From NCBI RefSeq assembly GCF_001404985.1, contig NZ_JRLF01000009.1, positions 434,001 through 498,000 on the forward strand: 64,000 nucleotides of DNA, written 5' to 3'. A program made the position numbers and the translations under genes. Origin of the DNA: Flavobacterium aquidurense. Its GTDB lineage: Bacteria; Bacteroidota; Bacteroidia; Flavobacteriales; Flavobacteriaceae. Below the pieces are notes generated by a model. The model was given only the letters and a program-made list of their open reading frames with translations. It searched no databases and was not told the origin of the DNA. This document shows positions 26,919-36,885 of this stretch, in pieces; the first letter of the stretch is position 1, and each line of letters begins with the position of its first letter.

Positions 26919-28001
26919 TTAGAAAGAAAATTTTAATTGTACAACTACTGCTTTTTTTTCTTCTGTATTTAGATTATTAAGAGAAATCCCAAGTAATCGA
27001 ACAGAATCTTTCATGCGCTCCTGATATAATAATTCTTCTACTGTTTCGAGAATCAGACTTTTATCTGATATAAAATAAGGCAGTGTTTTACTACGGGTTT
27101 GTTGCGAAAAATCACTGTATTTAATTTTAAGGGTAACCGTTTTTCCTGAAATTTTATGCTTTTGCAATCGTCTTTCAAGAGATGTAGCAATTTTATCAAG
27201 TTGTTCTAACATGAAAATTTCAGATGACAGATTTACATCAAAAGTATGTTCTGCCGCAACTGATTTGGTTATGCGATGTGGCTTTACTTCACTGTTATGA
27301 ATTCCGCGGACTACATTATAATAGAAAGCGCCCGATTTTCCGAAATGTTTCTCCAGAAATTCAACTGATTTACTTTTAAGATCAAAACCGGTAAAAACAC
27401 CTAATTGATACATTTTTTCTGTTGTCACTTTACCTACTCCATAAAACTTTCTAATGGGTAAGTCTTCTAAAAAAGCTTCGATTTCATCCGGGTTTACCGT
27501 TTTTTGTCCGTTTGGTTTGTTGATATCGCTGGCAATCTTGGCTACAAATTTATTAACAGAAATTCCCGCCGAGGCAGAAATTCCGACCTCATTCAAAATT
27601 CTCAGTCTAATTTCCTGAGCAAGCAAACTCGCGCTTGGATTTCCTTTTTTATTCTGAGTAACATCAAGATAAGCCTCGTCAAGCGAAAGTGGCTCTACCA
27701 GATCTGTATATTCATGAAAGATTTTATGAATTTTACCCGAAATCTCTTTATAACGATCAAAACGCGGACGCACAAAAATAATATCGGGACAATATTTTTT
27801 AGCCAGAACGCCACTTATAGCGCTACGCACACCAAATTTACGGGCTTCGTAACTTGCCGCCGAAACTACTCCTCTATTCTCTGAACCGCCTACAGCAACA
27901 GGTTTGCCTCGTAAAGCAGGATTATCCATCTGCTCTACCGAGGCATAAAAAGCATCCATATCAATATGGATAATTTTTCGATATTTAGGAGTTTCAGACA
28001 T
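26919..28001 (-). CDS. dinB: DNA polymerase IV (Y-family)
   Basis: A 360-residue translesion polymerase. The catalytic residues are Asp14 (IIHIDMDAFYASVEQ) and Asp108/Glu109 (LSLDEAYLDVT); SVNKFVAKIASDINKPNGQ and the C-terminal little-finger domain (VNLSSEIFMLEQLDKIATSLERRL) are intact. It copies past damaged bases, so it fits functionally with the alkylation-repair genes 6-9 kb upstream. A canonical QLxLF clamp-binding tail is not clear: the C-terminus reads KKAVVVQLKFSF, where QLKFSF could serve. Confidence 0.96.
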   Translation of the reverse strand: MSETPKYRKIIHIDMDAFYASVEQMDNPALRGKPVAVGGSENRGVVSAASYEARKFGVRSAISGVLAKKYCPDIIFVRPRFDRYKEISGKIHKIFHEYTDLVEPLSLDEAYLDVTQNKKGNPSASLLAQEIRLRILNEVGISASAGISVNKFVAKIASDINKPNGQKTVNPDEIEAFLEDLPIRKFYGVGKVTTEKMYQLGVFTGFDLKSKSVEFLEKHFGKSGAFYYNVVRGIHNSEVKPHRITKSVAAEHTFDVNLSSEIFMLEQLDKIATSLERRLQKHKISGKTVTLKIKYSDFSQQTRSKTLPYFISDKSLILETVEELLYQERMKDSVRLLGISLNNLNTEEKKAVVVQLKFSF

Positions 28002-28108
28002 TATGCAAATTTAAACAGTAAAGCAATAAAAAGAGCGCCGCAATAGTTATAAATAGTATCAATTTTTAAAGATTAACAACTAAATGATCTCAAACAAATC
28101 ATTTTCTT

Positions 28109-28116
28109 TATTTTTG
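28109..28116 (+). promoter_or_regulatory. -7 element of the metallophosphatase gene
   Basis: TATTTTTG matches TAnnTTTG, 23 bases before the ATG at 28140. Confidence 0.5.
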
Positions 28117-28139
28117 TAGGCTACACGAAAAAAACTAAA

Positions 28140-28874
28140 ATGCGAACATTTGTTATAGGCGACATACACGGGGGATTACTCGCACTTGAACAAGTGTTGA
28201 AAAAAGCCGAAGTAACGACAAAAGACACTCTTATATTTTTAGGCGATTATGTTGACGGATGGAGCCAGTCTGCTGAAGTAATCGATTATTTAATTGATTT
28301 GAAAAGCAAGCAAAACTGCATTTGCATTAGAGGAAATCATGATCAGCTAGCACTGGATTGGTTAGAAAACAGACATGAGGATTTTGACGAAGAGATGTGG
28401 TATAAACATGGCGGACGTGCTACTGTTGAAGGATATGCTAAACTTTCTGTAGAGAAAAAGAAAACACATATTGCCTTTTTAGAATCTTTGCAGGATTATT
28501 ACCTTGATGATGAAAACCGACTTTTTGTTCATGCAGGATTTACAAACTTAAGCGGTGTAATGTGGGAATATTTTCCAAAATTATTTTACTGGGACAGAAC
28601 ACTTTGGGAATCCGCACTTTCATTAGATCCCAATTTAAAACCTGATGATTTATATTATCCTAAACGTTTTACGATTTATAAAGAAATTTACATTGGCCAC
28701 ACTCCGGTTACCCGAATAGGAAAAACTGTTCCGGTTCAAAAAGCCTGTGTCTGGAATGTAGATACCGGTGCTGCTTTTAGAGGTCCTCTAACAATCATGA
28801 ACGTCGATACCAAGGAATTCTGGCAAAGTGATCCGTTAAATGAATTGTATTTCAACGAAAAAGGTAGGAATTAA
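28140..28874 (+). CDS. serine/threonine protein phosphatase-like metallophosphoesterase
   Basis: A 244-residue protein of the calcineurin-like family. Metal-binding motifs are GDIHGG (Asp8, His10), GDYVDGW and RGNHDQ in the expected order, then VHAGFTN and a GHTPVTRI signature. This is the bacterial PPP (PrpE/PrpA-like) type. It may dephosphorylate proteins or hydrolyse dinucleotide polyphosphates such as ApaH substrates. It is divergent from dinB and upstream of a small outer-membrane gene. Confidence 0.93.
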   Translation: MRTFVIGDIHGGLLALEQVLKKAEVTTKDTLIFLGDYVDGWSQSAEVIDYLIDLKSKQNCICIRGNHDQLALDWLENRHEDFDEEMWYKHGGRATVEGYAKLSVEKKKTHIAFLESLQDYYLDDENRLFVHAGFTNLSGVMWEYFPKLFYWDRTLWESALSLDPNLKPDDLYYPKRFTIYKEIYIGHTPVTRIGKTVPVQKACVWNVDTGAAFRGPLTIMNVDTKEFWQSDPLNELYFNEKGRN

Positions 28875-28886
28875 TCTATAAAAAAC

Positions 28887-28894
28887 TATTTTTG
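28887..28894 (+). promoter_or_regulatory. -7 element of the small outer-membrane protein gene
   Basis: TATTTTTG matches TAnnTTTG, 28 bases before the ATG at 28923. Confidence 0.5.
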
Positions 28895-28922
28895 CATTTT
28901 AAAATAATTAATATTTAAGTTT

Positions 28923-29450
28923 ATGAAAAAGGTAATTACACTTTTGTTTTTAGTATCATTTGGGTTCACGCAAGCACAACAAGCTTTTAAAGGCAAAGGA
29001 GATGTTAAGGTTAACGTTGGTGCTAATCTTCAAGATGGTGGTTCAGGAATTCAGGGTTCTGTTGATTTTGGTTTAGGAGAGAATTTCTCATTTGGTTTTG
29101 TTGCTAATTATTTATTAGGCGTAGATAACTTTAATGGTTTTTACCACAATAACCCAACTCCTTACAATGATTACAAACCGGAATTTCAGGATCGTTTTGA
29201 TGCTAAAGCCAGAATTAATGCTAATTTAAGCAGTGTTATTGGTGTAGAGCAATTAGACGTTTACCCGGGTTTAAGTTTAGGACTGCATAATTTTGGTGGT
29301 CATGTAGGTGGTCGTTATTTCTTTACTGACGGATTTGGTGTTTTTACAGAAATTGGTTTTCCAATAGCAAAATATGGTAATAATGATGGTGTCTTCGATC
29401 ATTTAAACAATCAGGCTACTTTTAGTTTAGGAGCTTCATTTAATTTGTAA
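28923..29450 (+). CDS. small outer-membrane beta-barrel protein
   Basis: A 175-residue exported protein. The signal peptide is MKKVITLLFLVSFGFTQAQQ, and the mature part alternates aromatic and small residues in strand-like blocks (NVGANLQDGGSGIQGSVDFGLGENFSFGFVANYLL) ending in FSLGASFNL with a terminal hydrophobic residue. This is the expected shape of an eight-stranded barrel. It is recognised only as a Flavobacteriia-specific barrel; function unknown. It has its own -7 box and a bidirectional terminator. Confidence 0.8.
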   Translation: MKKVITLLFLVSFGFTQAQQAFKGKGDVKVNVGANLQDGGSGIQGSVDFGLGENFSFGFVANYLLGVDNFNGFYHNNPTPYNDYKPEFQDRFDAKARINANLSSVIGVEQLDVYPGLSLGLHNFGGHVGGRYFFTDGFGVFTEIGFPIAKYGNNDGVFDHLNNQATFSLGASFNL

Positions 29451-29470
29451 GCACTTGCTGTTAATCATAA

Positions 29471-29502
29471 AAAAGCCTCGCAATTAAAATTGCGAGGCTT
29501 TT
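29471..29502. terminator. bidirectional terminator
   Basis: AAAAGCCTCGCAATT (29471-29485) pairs perfectly with AATTGCGAGGCTTTT (29488-29502). It separates the barrel gene from the convergent M4 protease gene. Confidence 0.92.
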
Positions 29503-29526
29503 CATTTTTACTAATTCAAATTCAAT

Positions 29527-32310
29527 TTATTTCTTAGCAAATTTCTTAACGATTCTTTTACTGCCGTTATTCAATTCGATAATATAAACTCCAGTATTTA
29601 ATTTGCTCACATCAATAGGATTTCCGGAAAGTTCTCCAGTACTAATTTGTTGTCCAAGAGTATTTACAATTCTAAAAGTATATCCTGTGTTGTTCAAAAA
29701 TGAAACATTTAGTTCATCTGCAACCGGATTTGGGTATAATGCAAAACTTGATGTTTCAGTGGTCTCAACTAATCCTGCCCCAATTTCCTGAGTTATAATT
29801 GCTCCTGAAGAAGTTATGTTTATAGAGTAATCCTCAACTTGTCCGTAAGAAAAAGCCTCACAAGATGTTGGGATTGCATTGTATTTCATAGAAACCCTAA
29901 CTCTTGTTGTTCCAAGAGTTGCCGTAGCAGGAATTGTTATAGTCCCTGTTACCGGAGTTGTTGTTGATGCAGCTTTTGTCCATACAGTTTCACCTGAATC
30001 TGTAAAATCCCCATCTTGATTATAATCTATAAAAACAGCATATCCTTCGCTATAAACAGAAGATGTCCAACTTGGCGTAATTGTGATTGTATAAGCTGTT
30101 CCTGTGGTTGCATTGGTAGAAATAGAAGTATAATTTTCATAACCTGTTGTTCCGGTTGATGTATTATTAATTGTACCAAACACAACTTTACTAATTCTTT
30201 CATCTGCAGTACTATTACCCTGAGAAGTACAATATGCCAAACTTGCTGCAGTGGTAGTTACATTTACACTATTGCTTGAAGCAGAAAGGTTTCCTGCAGC
30301 ATCTTTCGCTTTTACACTAAAAGTATAAGCAGTTAAAGCTGTCAATCCGGTTACCGTATAACTTGTTGTTGTAGACGAACCTTTTAAAGTTGTTCCCTGA
30401 TATATGTTATATCCCGTAACTGCTACATTATCTGTAGAAGCAGTCCAGGTTAAATTTGTTGTTGATCCCGTTGTTCCTGAAGCTGCAAGTGAAGCTGGAG
30501 CCGTTGGGGCAACTGTATCAGTAGATCCTACGTATGCTGCACCAACACCTACAGCATAAAATGCATTAGTAGTTGCTATAACTTCTGCAGATCCTGCACC
30601 GTATAAATCTATGGCAGATTGTATACCTGAAGTTCTTGCATTTGCATATGTTGAATTTGCAGTTAAATAAACACTTTCTAAGCGGTAAGCAATTTTTGCT
30701 GCTTTGTCAATTGTAATACCAGTTACGTTATAAACGCTTCCAATATCATTTGTACCTGATTTACCAACAGATAAAATATAAAACCAGTGATTTAGAACTC
30801 CTGAATTAGTATGAACTCCACATTGATCGTTACTGCTTGTAGGGGTACAATTTACATTTACCCAATAAGTTCCGCCGTAAGTATCCGGTTGTCCTTCAGA
30901 ATTTGGATCACTCATAGAACGCAAAGCAAGGTGACCGCTTCTTCTTTCGATGTCTTCTCCAACCAACCAAGTCGATTTTGTTGGTGCTGCACGATATTCG
31001 ATACAAGCTCCCCAAATATCAGAGAAAGCTTCATTCATTGCTCCTGATTCTTTTTGATACGCTAAATTAGCAGTATAAGTACAAACAGCATGACCTATTT
31101 CGTGTCCGGCTACATCCATTGCGGTTAAAATATCAAATCCACCCGTTCCGGTGCCGTCACCATATGTCATAACACTACCATTCCAGAATGCATTATTATT
31201 ATTTGGGTATCCAGCAGCTACAAGATTATAATGAACATAACTTTTAATTTTTGCTCCTGCATTGTCAAAGCTATTTCTACCGTGTACGGCTGACCAATAA
31301 TCGTATGTCATTTCAGCGCCCCAATGTGCATCTAATGCACCATTGTCTTTGTTTGTATTATTATATTCAGCTGCTGTCCAGTTATTGTCAGCATCCGTAA
31401 AATTTGTTGTTGGATAAGTTGCTGTTCTGGCTGAGTTATAAGTCTGAACCCCATTACCACGTGTTACATCAGATAATATATAAGATGATCCGCTTAAACT
31501 TGTCTGAATGGTTTGCGTTCCGCTATAACGAGTTGCTGCATTTGCGGCAACAAAAGCTTTATTAGAACTTTCAATGTCTTTTTGATTTTTGGCTGTAGCC
31601 GAAATTAATCTGCCGTGACTATTTTCTCCAAGATGTTTTATAGTAGCGTTGTAATACAAAGCTGCTCCGGTTTGAGCATCAATATAAAGATCACCACGAC
31701 TTAAGGGATTTGTAGCATAAATATCAAATTTATAAGCTAGTCGTACTTTATCACTTTTTCTCTCTTCACCTTGTTCTTCCATCGCAGGAAGTAAAACCAA
31801 TTCTCCTTTTGGTTTCTCATAATTCATTGCAGCGGCATCTTCCGGTTTCTCCCATAAATACTCTTTTGCTCCAGTATAAGCAATAGCTTTGGCAAAAGCA
31901 GCCTGACTGGATAATTTAGGTGTTGTCTTAACATTAGCAAGAGCATAAAACTCTCCATTCATCGATGTTAATTTTCCGCCTTTTGAATGCAGTGTATAAT
32001 TGGCAAATTCAACTTTAATACCTTGTTCGTATAACTGAAATTTTTCGTGTGTAAAACCTTCTTTATCAGATTCTATTTTGACTTTCGAAAAAGACTGGTT
32101 GTCTTTTAAGCCTAATTGTTCTTTAAAGACAGTATTGTAATCTGACCCTTTGTAGGTAGATTTTTCACTAAAAGTGATTAAACTTGGTTGTCCGTTTTCT
32201 GAAACATTTTTCTGACTCACCCTTTTGTCTGTGGTTTGGGCAAATCCGGCCACAGAAAATATAAGAATAACAGCGGTTGATGTCATAATCTTTGGTAATT
32301 TTCTTTTCAT
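29527..32310 (-). CDS. secreted M4 (thermolysin-type) metalloprotease with type IX sorting domain
   Basis: A 927-residue zymogen. It has a signal peptide (residues 1-24), an FTP/PepSY propeptide (about 40-230), and a catalytic domain with His403-Glu404-x-x-His407 (AGHEIGH) and the third zinc ligand Glu427 (GAMNEAFSD). The HTNSGVLNHWFY segment holds the catalytic His. There follow a fibronectin-III module (about 610-690), a GEVED module (about 700-835) and a C-terminal T9SS type A sorting domain (ALYPNPVADELNVSF...RIVKKFAKK). It should be exported by the Sec system and then T9SS, with the last domain removed. It digests proteins outside the cell. Confidence 0.95.
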   Translation of the reverse strand: MKRKLPKIMTSTAVILIFSVAGFAQTTDKRVSQKNVSENGQPSLITFSEKSTYKGSDYNTVFKEQLGLKDNQSFSKVKIESDKEGFTHEKFQLYEQGIKVEFANYTLHSKGGKLTSMNGEFYALANVKTTPKLSSQAAFAKAIAYTGAKEYLWEKPEDAAAMNYEKPKGELVLLPAMEEQGEERKSDKVRLAYKFDIYATNPLSRGDLYIDAQTGAALYYNATIKHLGENSHGRLISATAKNQKDIESSNKAFVAANAATRYSGTQTIQTSLSGSSYILSDVTRGNGVQTYNSARTATYPTTNFTDADNNWTAAEYNNTNKDNGALDAHWGAEMTYDYWSAVHGRNSFDNAGAKIKSYVHYNLVAAGYPNNNNAFWNGSVMTYGDGTGTGGFDILTAMDVAGHEIGHAVCTYTANLAYQKESGAMNEAFSDIWGACIEYRAAPTKSTWLVGEDIERRSGHLALRSMSDPNSEGQPDTYGGTYWVNVNCTPTSSNDQCGVHTNSGVLNHWFYILSVGKSGTNDIGSVYNVTGITIDKAAKIAYRLESVYLTANSTYANARTSGIQSAIDLYGAGSAEVIATTNAFYAVGVGAAYVGSTDTVAPTAPASLAASGTTGSTTNLTWTASTDNVAVTGYNIYQGTTLKGSSTTTSYTVTGLTALTAYTFSVKAKDAAGNLSASSNSVNVTTTAASLAYCTSQGNSTADERISKVVFGTINNTSTGTTGYENYTSISTNATTGTAYTITITPSWTSSVYSEGYAVFIDYNQDGDFTDSGETVWTKAASTTTPVTGTITIPATATLGTTRVRVSMKYNAIPTSCEAFSYGQVEDYSINITSSGAIITQEIGAGLVETTETSSFALYPNPVADELNVSFLNNTGYTFRIVNTLGQQISTGELSGNPIDVSKLNTGVYIIELNNGSKRIVKKFAKK

Positions 32311-32678
32311 AATAAATTATTTTGAGTTTGGTTAAAGGATTACAAATAAAATATTTAATGTAAGTAAATACTTTATTTTGAGATAAAAGTATTTTATTTA
32401 CGTCAGATTATCGATGATATTTGCCGTTAATCGATAAAATACAACATTTTTTATGTTAAATTCACTTTTATTTAACAAACCCTGAATAATTCATAAAAAA
32501 AGTGGCCTAAAAATAATTATACCTTTGATTTATAATGAATTAAATATTAAAAAACAGCTAACATCCTAATTTTACTGGAAAAAGAGACAAAAACTACCTT
32601 TAAATTATTCTTACAAAAAAAGGCTGACCTATTAAAAGTCAACCTAAATCTATTTTTAAACTAAAAGTAAGAATTTTA
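32311..32678. other. AT-rich gap between protease and CoA-transferase genes
   Basis: No ORF or repeat was seen apart from the terminator at 32614-32645. The half next to 32310 must hold the protease promoter on the minus strand, but no clear TAnnTTTG is visible. Confidence 0.5.
32614..32645 (-). terminator. terminator of the CoA-transferase B gene
   Basis: On the minus strand, AGGTTGAC (from 32645) pairs with GTCAGCCT (to 32621) with one mismatch, followed by seven T residues. Confidence 0.7.
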
Positions 32679-33332
32679 TCAAATATCCATTTCCGGAATA
32701 TCTCCTTCAATAATTAACTCAGCTTCTGTTGAGGCAATAATATGCTCGACAGAAACACCAGGCGCACGTTCTAAGAGTTTAAAACCGTTTTTAGTCACTT
32801 CAAGAACTGCAAGTTCTGTTACGACCTTTTTTACGCATCCTACACCCGTTAAAGGCAAAGTACATTTTTTTAATATCTTAGATTCTCCAGCTTTATTCAC
32901 GTGCATCATAGCAACGATAATATTTTCTGCAGAAGCAACTAAATCCATGGCTCCTCCCATTCCCTTTACCATTTTACCCGGAATTTTCCAATTGGCAATA
33001 TCCCCATTTTCAGAAACCTCCATAGCACCCAAAATCGTTAAATCTACTTTTTGGCTTCTAATCATTCCAAAGCTAAAAGCCGAATCAAAGAAACTAGCTC
33101 CCGGAAGTGTGGTAATAGTCTGCTTACCGGCATTGATAATATCAGCATCTTCTTCTCCTGCAAAAGGAAAAGGCCCCATTCCTAAAACGCCGTTTTCGCT
33201 TTGAAATTCAACTGCAATATCTTCTCTGACATAATTTGCAACCAAGGTGGGAATCCCTATACCCAGATTAACAAAATATCGGTCTTTTACTTCTTTCGCA
33301 ATTCGTTTTGCAATATCTTCTTTTGTTAACAT
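32679..33332 (-). CDS. scoB: 3-oxoacid CoA-transferase subunit B
   Basis: A 217-residue beta subunit that forms, with the A subunit, an enzyme moving CoA between succinyl-CoA and acetoacetate. The catalytic Glu lies in QSENGVLGMGPF, and YFVNLGIGIPTLVANY and GGAMDLV are family blocks. It is used in ketone-body or branched-chain and butyrate metabolism in Bacteroidetes. A 226-base repeat-containing gap separates it from the A-subunit gene, which is unusual because the two are commonly adjacent. Confidence 0.95.
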   Translation of the reverse strand: MLTKEDIAKRIAKEVKDRYFVNLGIGIPTLVANYVREDIAVEFQSENGVLGMGPFPFAGEEDADIINAGKQTITTLPGASFFDSAFSFGMIRSQKVDLTILGAMEVSENGDIANWKIPGKMVKGMGGAMDLVASAENIIVAMMHVNKAGESKILKKCTLPLTGVGCVKKVVTELAVLEVTKNGFKLLERAPGVSVEHIIASTEAELIIEGDIPEMDI

Positions 33333-33347
33333 ATTTCTTAATGTGTC

Positions 33348-33560
33348 AATTTGGAAATTAGATAATTAGATAATGCCAATCTTTGTACAATCTAACTTAA
33401 CTTTCTAATTATCACGTTTTCTAATTATCTAATGTTTTTCTTTATGTAATAAATATTAATCACTTTATTATAAGCCATCTAAATAATTAAGTTTTTTTTT
33501 AAAAGCAACATTGTTACAGTATTGACTTAATTATCTAATTGACAAATTATCTCATTATCT
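33348..33560. repeat. TTATCTAATT-type intergenic repeats
   Basis: Many copies of (A)ATTATCTAATT or its complement occur: AATTAGATAATTAGATAATG near 33357, TTCTAATTATC..TTCTAATTATCTAATG near 33402-33434, and TTAATTATCTAATTGACAAATTATCTCATTATCTAATT near 33527-33562. The blocks form imperfect inverted repeats between scoB and scoA. This is a family I know from Flavobacterium intergenic regions. Confidence 0.7.
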
Positions 33561-34260
33561 AATTCCTTTGTCTAACTGTTCGTTGTTCAATTCTCTTCTC
33601 AAACTTTTCCCCCTGAAAAATGCGCTGCACCATAATTCCGGGAATATGAATTTGATTGGGATCTAAAGTTCCAACAGGTACTAATTCTTCAACTTCGGCA
33701 ATAGTTATTTTTGCAGCTCCTGCCATACATGCATTAAAATTTCTGGCCGTTCCTTTAAAAATCAAATTTCCTGCTTCATCACCTTTCCAGGCTTTTACTA
33801 TTGCAAAATCAGCTTTGAAGGCTTCCTCCATGATATGCATTTTTCCGTTAAATTCTCTAACTTCTTTTCCTTCTGCAACTTCTGTTCCGTAACCTGCAGG
33901 TGTAAAAAAAGCCGGAATTCCAGCTTGTGCTGCTCTACAACGTTCTGCTAATGTTCCTTGTGGAGTTAGTTCAACCTCCAGTTCTCCTGAAAGCATCTGA
34001 CGCTCGAACTCTGCATTTTCACCCACATAAGATGAAATCATTTTTTTGATTTGTTTCTTCTGCAAAAGTAATCCTAAACCAAAATCATCAACACCCGCAT
34101 TATTCGAAATACAAGTTAAATCAGAAATTGGCGTATTAACCAGTGCAGCTATAGTATTTTCAGGGATTCCGCACAATCCAAAACCACCAAACATAATAGT
34201 CATTCCGCCTTCTATTCCCTTTATGGCTTCCTGAACGTTATTTACTTTTTTTGTAATCAT
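33559..34260 (-). CDS. scoA: 3-oxoacid CoA-transferase subunit A
   Basis: A 233-residue alpha subunit with the [12 protein letters not shown]oA-binding signature and [25 protein letters not shown] block (actual [16 protein letters not shown]). It pairs with the B subunit encoded next. The C-terminal tail [10 protein letters not shown] is basic. Its stop codon lies inside the repeat block at 33559, and the 3' end may have been extended or shortened by the repeat. Start ATG at 34260. Confidence 0.95.
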   Translation of the reverse strand: MITKKVNNVQEAIKGIEGGMTIMFGGFGLCGIPENTIAALVNTPISDLTCISNNAGVDDFGLGLLLQKKQIKKMISSYVGENAEFERQMLSGELEVELTPQGTLAERCRAAQAGIPAFFTPAGYGTEVAEGKEVREFNGKMHIMEEAFKADFAIVKAWKGDEAGNLIFKGTARNFNACMAGAAKITIAEVEELVPVGTLDPNQIHIPGIMVQRIFQGEKFEKRIEQRTVRQRN

Positions 34261-34568
34261 AAGAAATAGTCTTTATTACTGTATATTTTTGATAAAAATA
34301 AGATTTTTAGATTGAATTATAACGATTTCGTAAAAATAAAATCTCCTCCTTTATTCCTTTCATATAATTATTTCAAGATATAAACATAGGTTTTGAATAG
34401 TTTTAGAAGAAGCTCAAAAAGAAACATATTTCTTTTACATAGCAAATTAGCTGCATTTAAAGTATTACAAAAAAACATCCTTTTGTCCTTCTGAATCAGA
34501 AGGACAAAAGGATGTTTTTTTATTTACAGAATACACTTCAACTGAAAACTGTAAACCGCGACTGAAAA
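34261..34568. other. gap between scoA and PBP1A genes
   Basis: It holds the scoA promoter region (AT-rich, no clear TAnnTTTG) and the PBP1A terminator at 34470-34520. No ORF was seen. Confidence 0.6.
34470..34520 (-). terminator. terminator of the ricT-gldH-PBP1A operon
   Basis: A long, nearly perfect palindrome. The left arm starts AAAAAACATCCTTTTGTCCT and the right arm ends AGGACAAAAGGATGTTTTTT, with a small loop at CTGAATCAG. On the minus strand it ends in a T run. Confidence 0.92.
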
Positions 34569-36875
34569 CTATAGTTCGAACTCGTCAGTGTTTTGTTCTG
34601 TTGCTGTTGTATCTTTTACGACTGCCGGTCTGCTGTAACAATCTACTTTAATAGAAAGGTTTGCCGGACGTTCAAACTCTGATTTAGAAACCTGAAGTCC
34701 CGGATCTGCATAACAAAGTTTCATGAAATACCCCCAAATAGGTAATGCAGCTGTAGCTCCTTGTCCGTAAGTTAAACTTTTAAAACGTGCCGAACGATCC
34801 TCACAACCTACCCAAACTCCTGTTACTAAGTTAGGAACCATCCCCATAAACCAACCATCAGACTGGTTTTGCGTTGTTCCGGTTTTACCCGCAATAGGAT
34901 TTGTGAACATATAAGGATATCCTGTCCAGCGGTTATCTCCACTTCCACCGCCTTGTGTACGTAAACGTGCACCTGAACCAGTTTCTGTAACTCCTTGAAG
35001 TAATTTGATTACGGCAAATGCAATATCTTTATTTAAAACGTCATGAGATTCCGGAATAGGCTCATAAATAACCTCTCCGCTTTTATTCTCAATTCGGCTT
35101 AAAAATTGTGGCTTAACATAAACTCCCTGATTGGCAAATGTGCTGTAAGCAGCAACCATATCTTCAACAGTAATATCTACTGCCCCTAATGCTATAGAAG
35201 GTTGAGCAGGAATTTCAGTTTTAACACCAAGTTTATGCGTTAACTCAACAACAGCCTCAGGACCAACACGATCTATTAATTTAGCCGAAACTGTATTGAT
35301 CGAATTCGCCAAACCTTGTTTTAAGGTTACCATTCCGCGGTATCTGTTGTCAGAGTTTCTTGGCTCCCAATCAGCGGTAACATTATGACGTCCTTTATGA
35401 ATCATAAACGGACCATCCAGAATAGAATCACAAGGAGACATATTTAACTGCTCAATTGCAGTTGCATATACAAAGGGCTTAAATGTAGAACCTACTTGTC
35501 TTGCACCCTGACCCACGTGATCGTATTGAAAATATTTATAATTAATTCCTCCAACCCAAGCCTTAATATTTCCGGTTTGCGGCTCCATCGCCATTAAACC
35601 AGATTGTAAAAAGTGTTTGAAATAACGAATAGAATCAAGCGGAGTCATTGTTGTATCACGCTCACCTTTCCAGGTAAATATGCGCATTTTTGTTTTTACT
35701 TTGAAAGAAGCAATAATTTCATCCTCGCTTTTATCCTGATCTTTCATGATAGCCCAACGCGTAGAATTTTTCATTGCCTGCATCATAAGTCGCTCCGTTT
35801 CTGCCTGAGTAATATTTACAAAAGGCGCATTTTTATTGGTTTTCTGCTCAATAAAAAACTGCTGTTGAAGATTTTTCATGTGTTCAGAAACTGCTTCTTC
35901 AGCATGTAACTGCATTCTTGAATCAATCGTAGTATAAATTTTCAGACCATCTTTGTAAATATCATAATCAGATCCGTCCGGTTTTTTGTTTTCAGCAACC
36001 CATTTTTTCATGTAATCACGAAGGTATTCTCTGAAATAAGTAGCAGTTCCTTCACGGTGACTTTCTAATTTGAATTTTAAAGCGATAGGCAAAGCCTGCA
36101 ATCTCAATTTTTCAGAGTCAGTAATCATCTTAGCTTTTTCCATTTGAGAAAGTACGACATTACGGCGATTTTTAACTCCTTCAGGATTACGAACCGGATT
36201 GTATAACCCTGAGTTTTTGAACATTCCTACTAAAATAGCAGATTCATCCATTGTTAAATCCTTTGGATCTTTGGAAAAATAAGTTTGTGCAGCAGAACTT
36301 ACTCCAACAGAATAATTTCCGAAATCATAAACGTTGCAATACATGGCCAAAATTTCATTTTTGGTATATTGTCTTTCCAGACGAATTGCAATAATCCATT
36401 CCTTTATTTTTTGTACGATCCTAAACGGAAGAAACTTAGACCCCTCTCCGTGAAATAATTGTTTCGCTAATTGCTGTGTTAATGTACTCGCACCACCATT
36501 AGTTCCTAAACTAAAAACGGCTCTTAAAGTACCACGTCCGTCGATTCCTGAATGTTCATAAAAACGGGCATCTTCAGTCGCAACCAACGCTTCAACTAAG
36601 CTCTTTGGCAAATCTGAATATTTAAGCTGAGATCTGTTGGTTTTAAAATACTTTCCAATCACTACTCCATCAGACGAAATAATTTCTGTGGCGAGATTAG
36701 AATCCGGGTTCTCTAAATCTTCAAAAGAAGGCATTGAACCGAATAATCCCCATGAAGCAAATAAAAAGAAAGCTAAAACACCTAATAAGGTATAAGCAAA
36801 AAATCTCCAAAATTTCTTTTTATAGTAGTTAATATCCTTATTACTATTAGGTTGATTGTTTTTTTTGGTGGCCAT
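34569..36875 (-). CDS. mrcA: bifunctional penicillin-binding protein 1A-type
   Basis: A 768-residue class A PBP building peptidoglycan. A membrane anchor (residues about 28-50) precedes a GT51 transglycosylase domain (ATEDARFYEHSGIDGRGT with the catalytic Glu, GASTLTQQLAKQLF) and a transpeptidase domain with SxxK in VGSTFKPFVYATA, an SxN-like SINTVSAK, and KTGT in IAGKTGTTQNQSDGWF. It is the last gene of the ricT-gldH operon; gldH ends 10 bases before its start. Confidence 0.96.
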   Translation of the reverse strand: MATKKNNQPNSNKDINYYKKKFWRFFAYTLLGVLAFFLFASWGLFGSMPSFEDLENPDSNLATEIISSDGVVIGKYFKTNRSQLKYSDLPKSLVEALVATEDARFYEHSGIDGRGTLRAVFSLGTNGGASTLTQQLAKQLFHGEGSKFLPFRIVQKIKEWIIAIRLERQYTKNEILAMYCNVYDFGNYSVGVSSAAQTYFSKDPKDLTMDESAILVGMFKNSGLYNPVRNPEGVKNRRNVVLSQMEKAKMITDSEKLRLQALPIALKFKLESHREGTATYFREYLRDYMKKWVAENKKPDGSDYDIYKDGLKIYTTIDSRMQLHAEEAVSEHMKNLQQQFFIEQKTNKNAPFVNITQAETERLMMQAMKNSTRWAIMKDQDKSEDEIIASFKVKTKMRIFTWKGERDTTMTPLDSIRYFKHFLQSGLMAMEPQTGNIKAWVGGINYKYFQYDHVGQGARQVGSTFKPFVYATAIEQLNMSPCDSILDGPFMIHKGRHNVTADWEPRNSDNRYRGMVTLKQGLANSINTVSAKLIDRVGPEAVVELTHKLGVKTEIPAQPSIALGAVDITVEDMVAAYSTFANQGVYVKPQFLSRIENKSGEVIYEPIPESHDVLNKDIAFAVIKLLQGVTETGSGARLRTQGGGSGDNRWTGYPYMFTNPIAGKTGTTQNQSDGWFMGMVPNLVTGVWVGCEDRSARFKSLTYGQGATAALPIWGYFMKLCYADPGLQVSKSEFERPANLSIKVDCYSRPAVVKDTTATEQNTDEFEL

Positions 36876-36885
36876 AACTATTTTT

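Noticed and set aside
33505..33517. GCAACATTGTTAC as a third Zur-type operator
   Set aside because: It matches the core in 12 of 13 bases but lies in a repeat-filled gap upstream of scoB, with no metal-related gene nearby.
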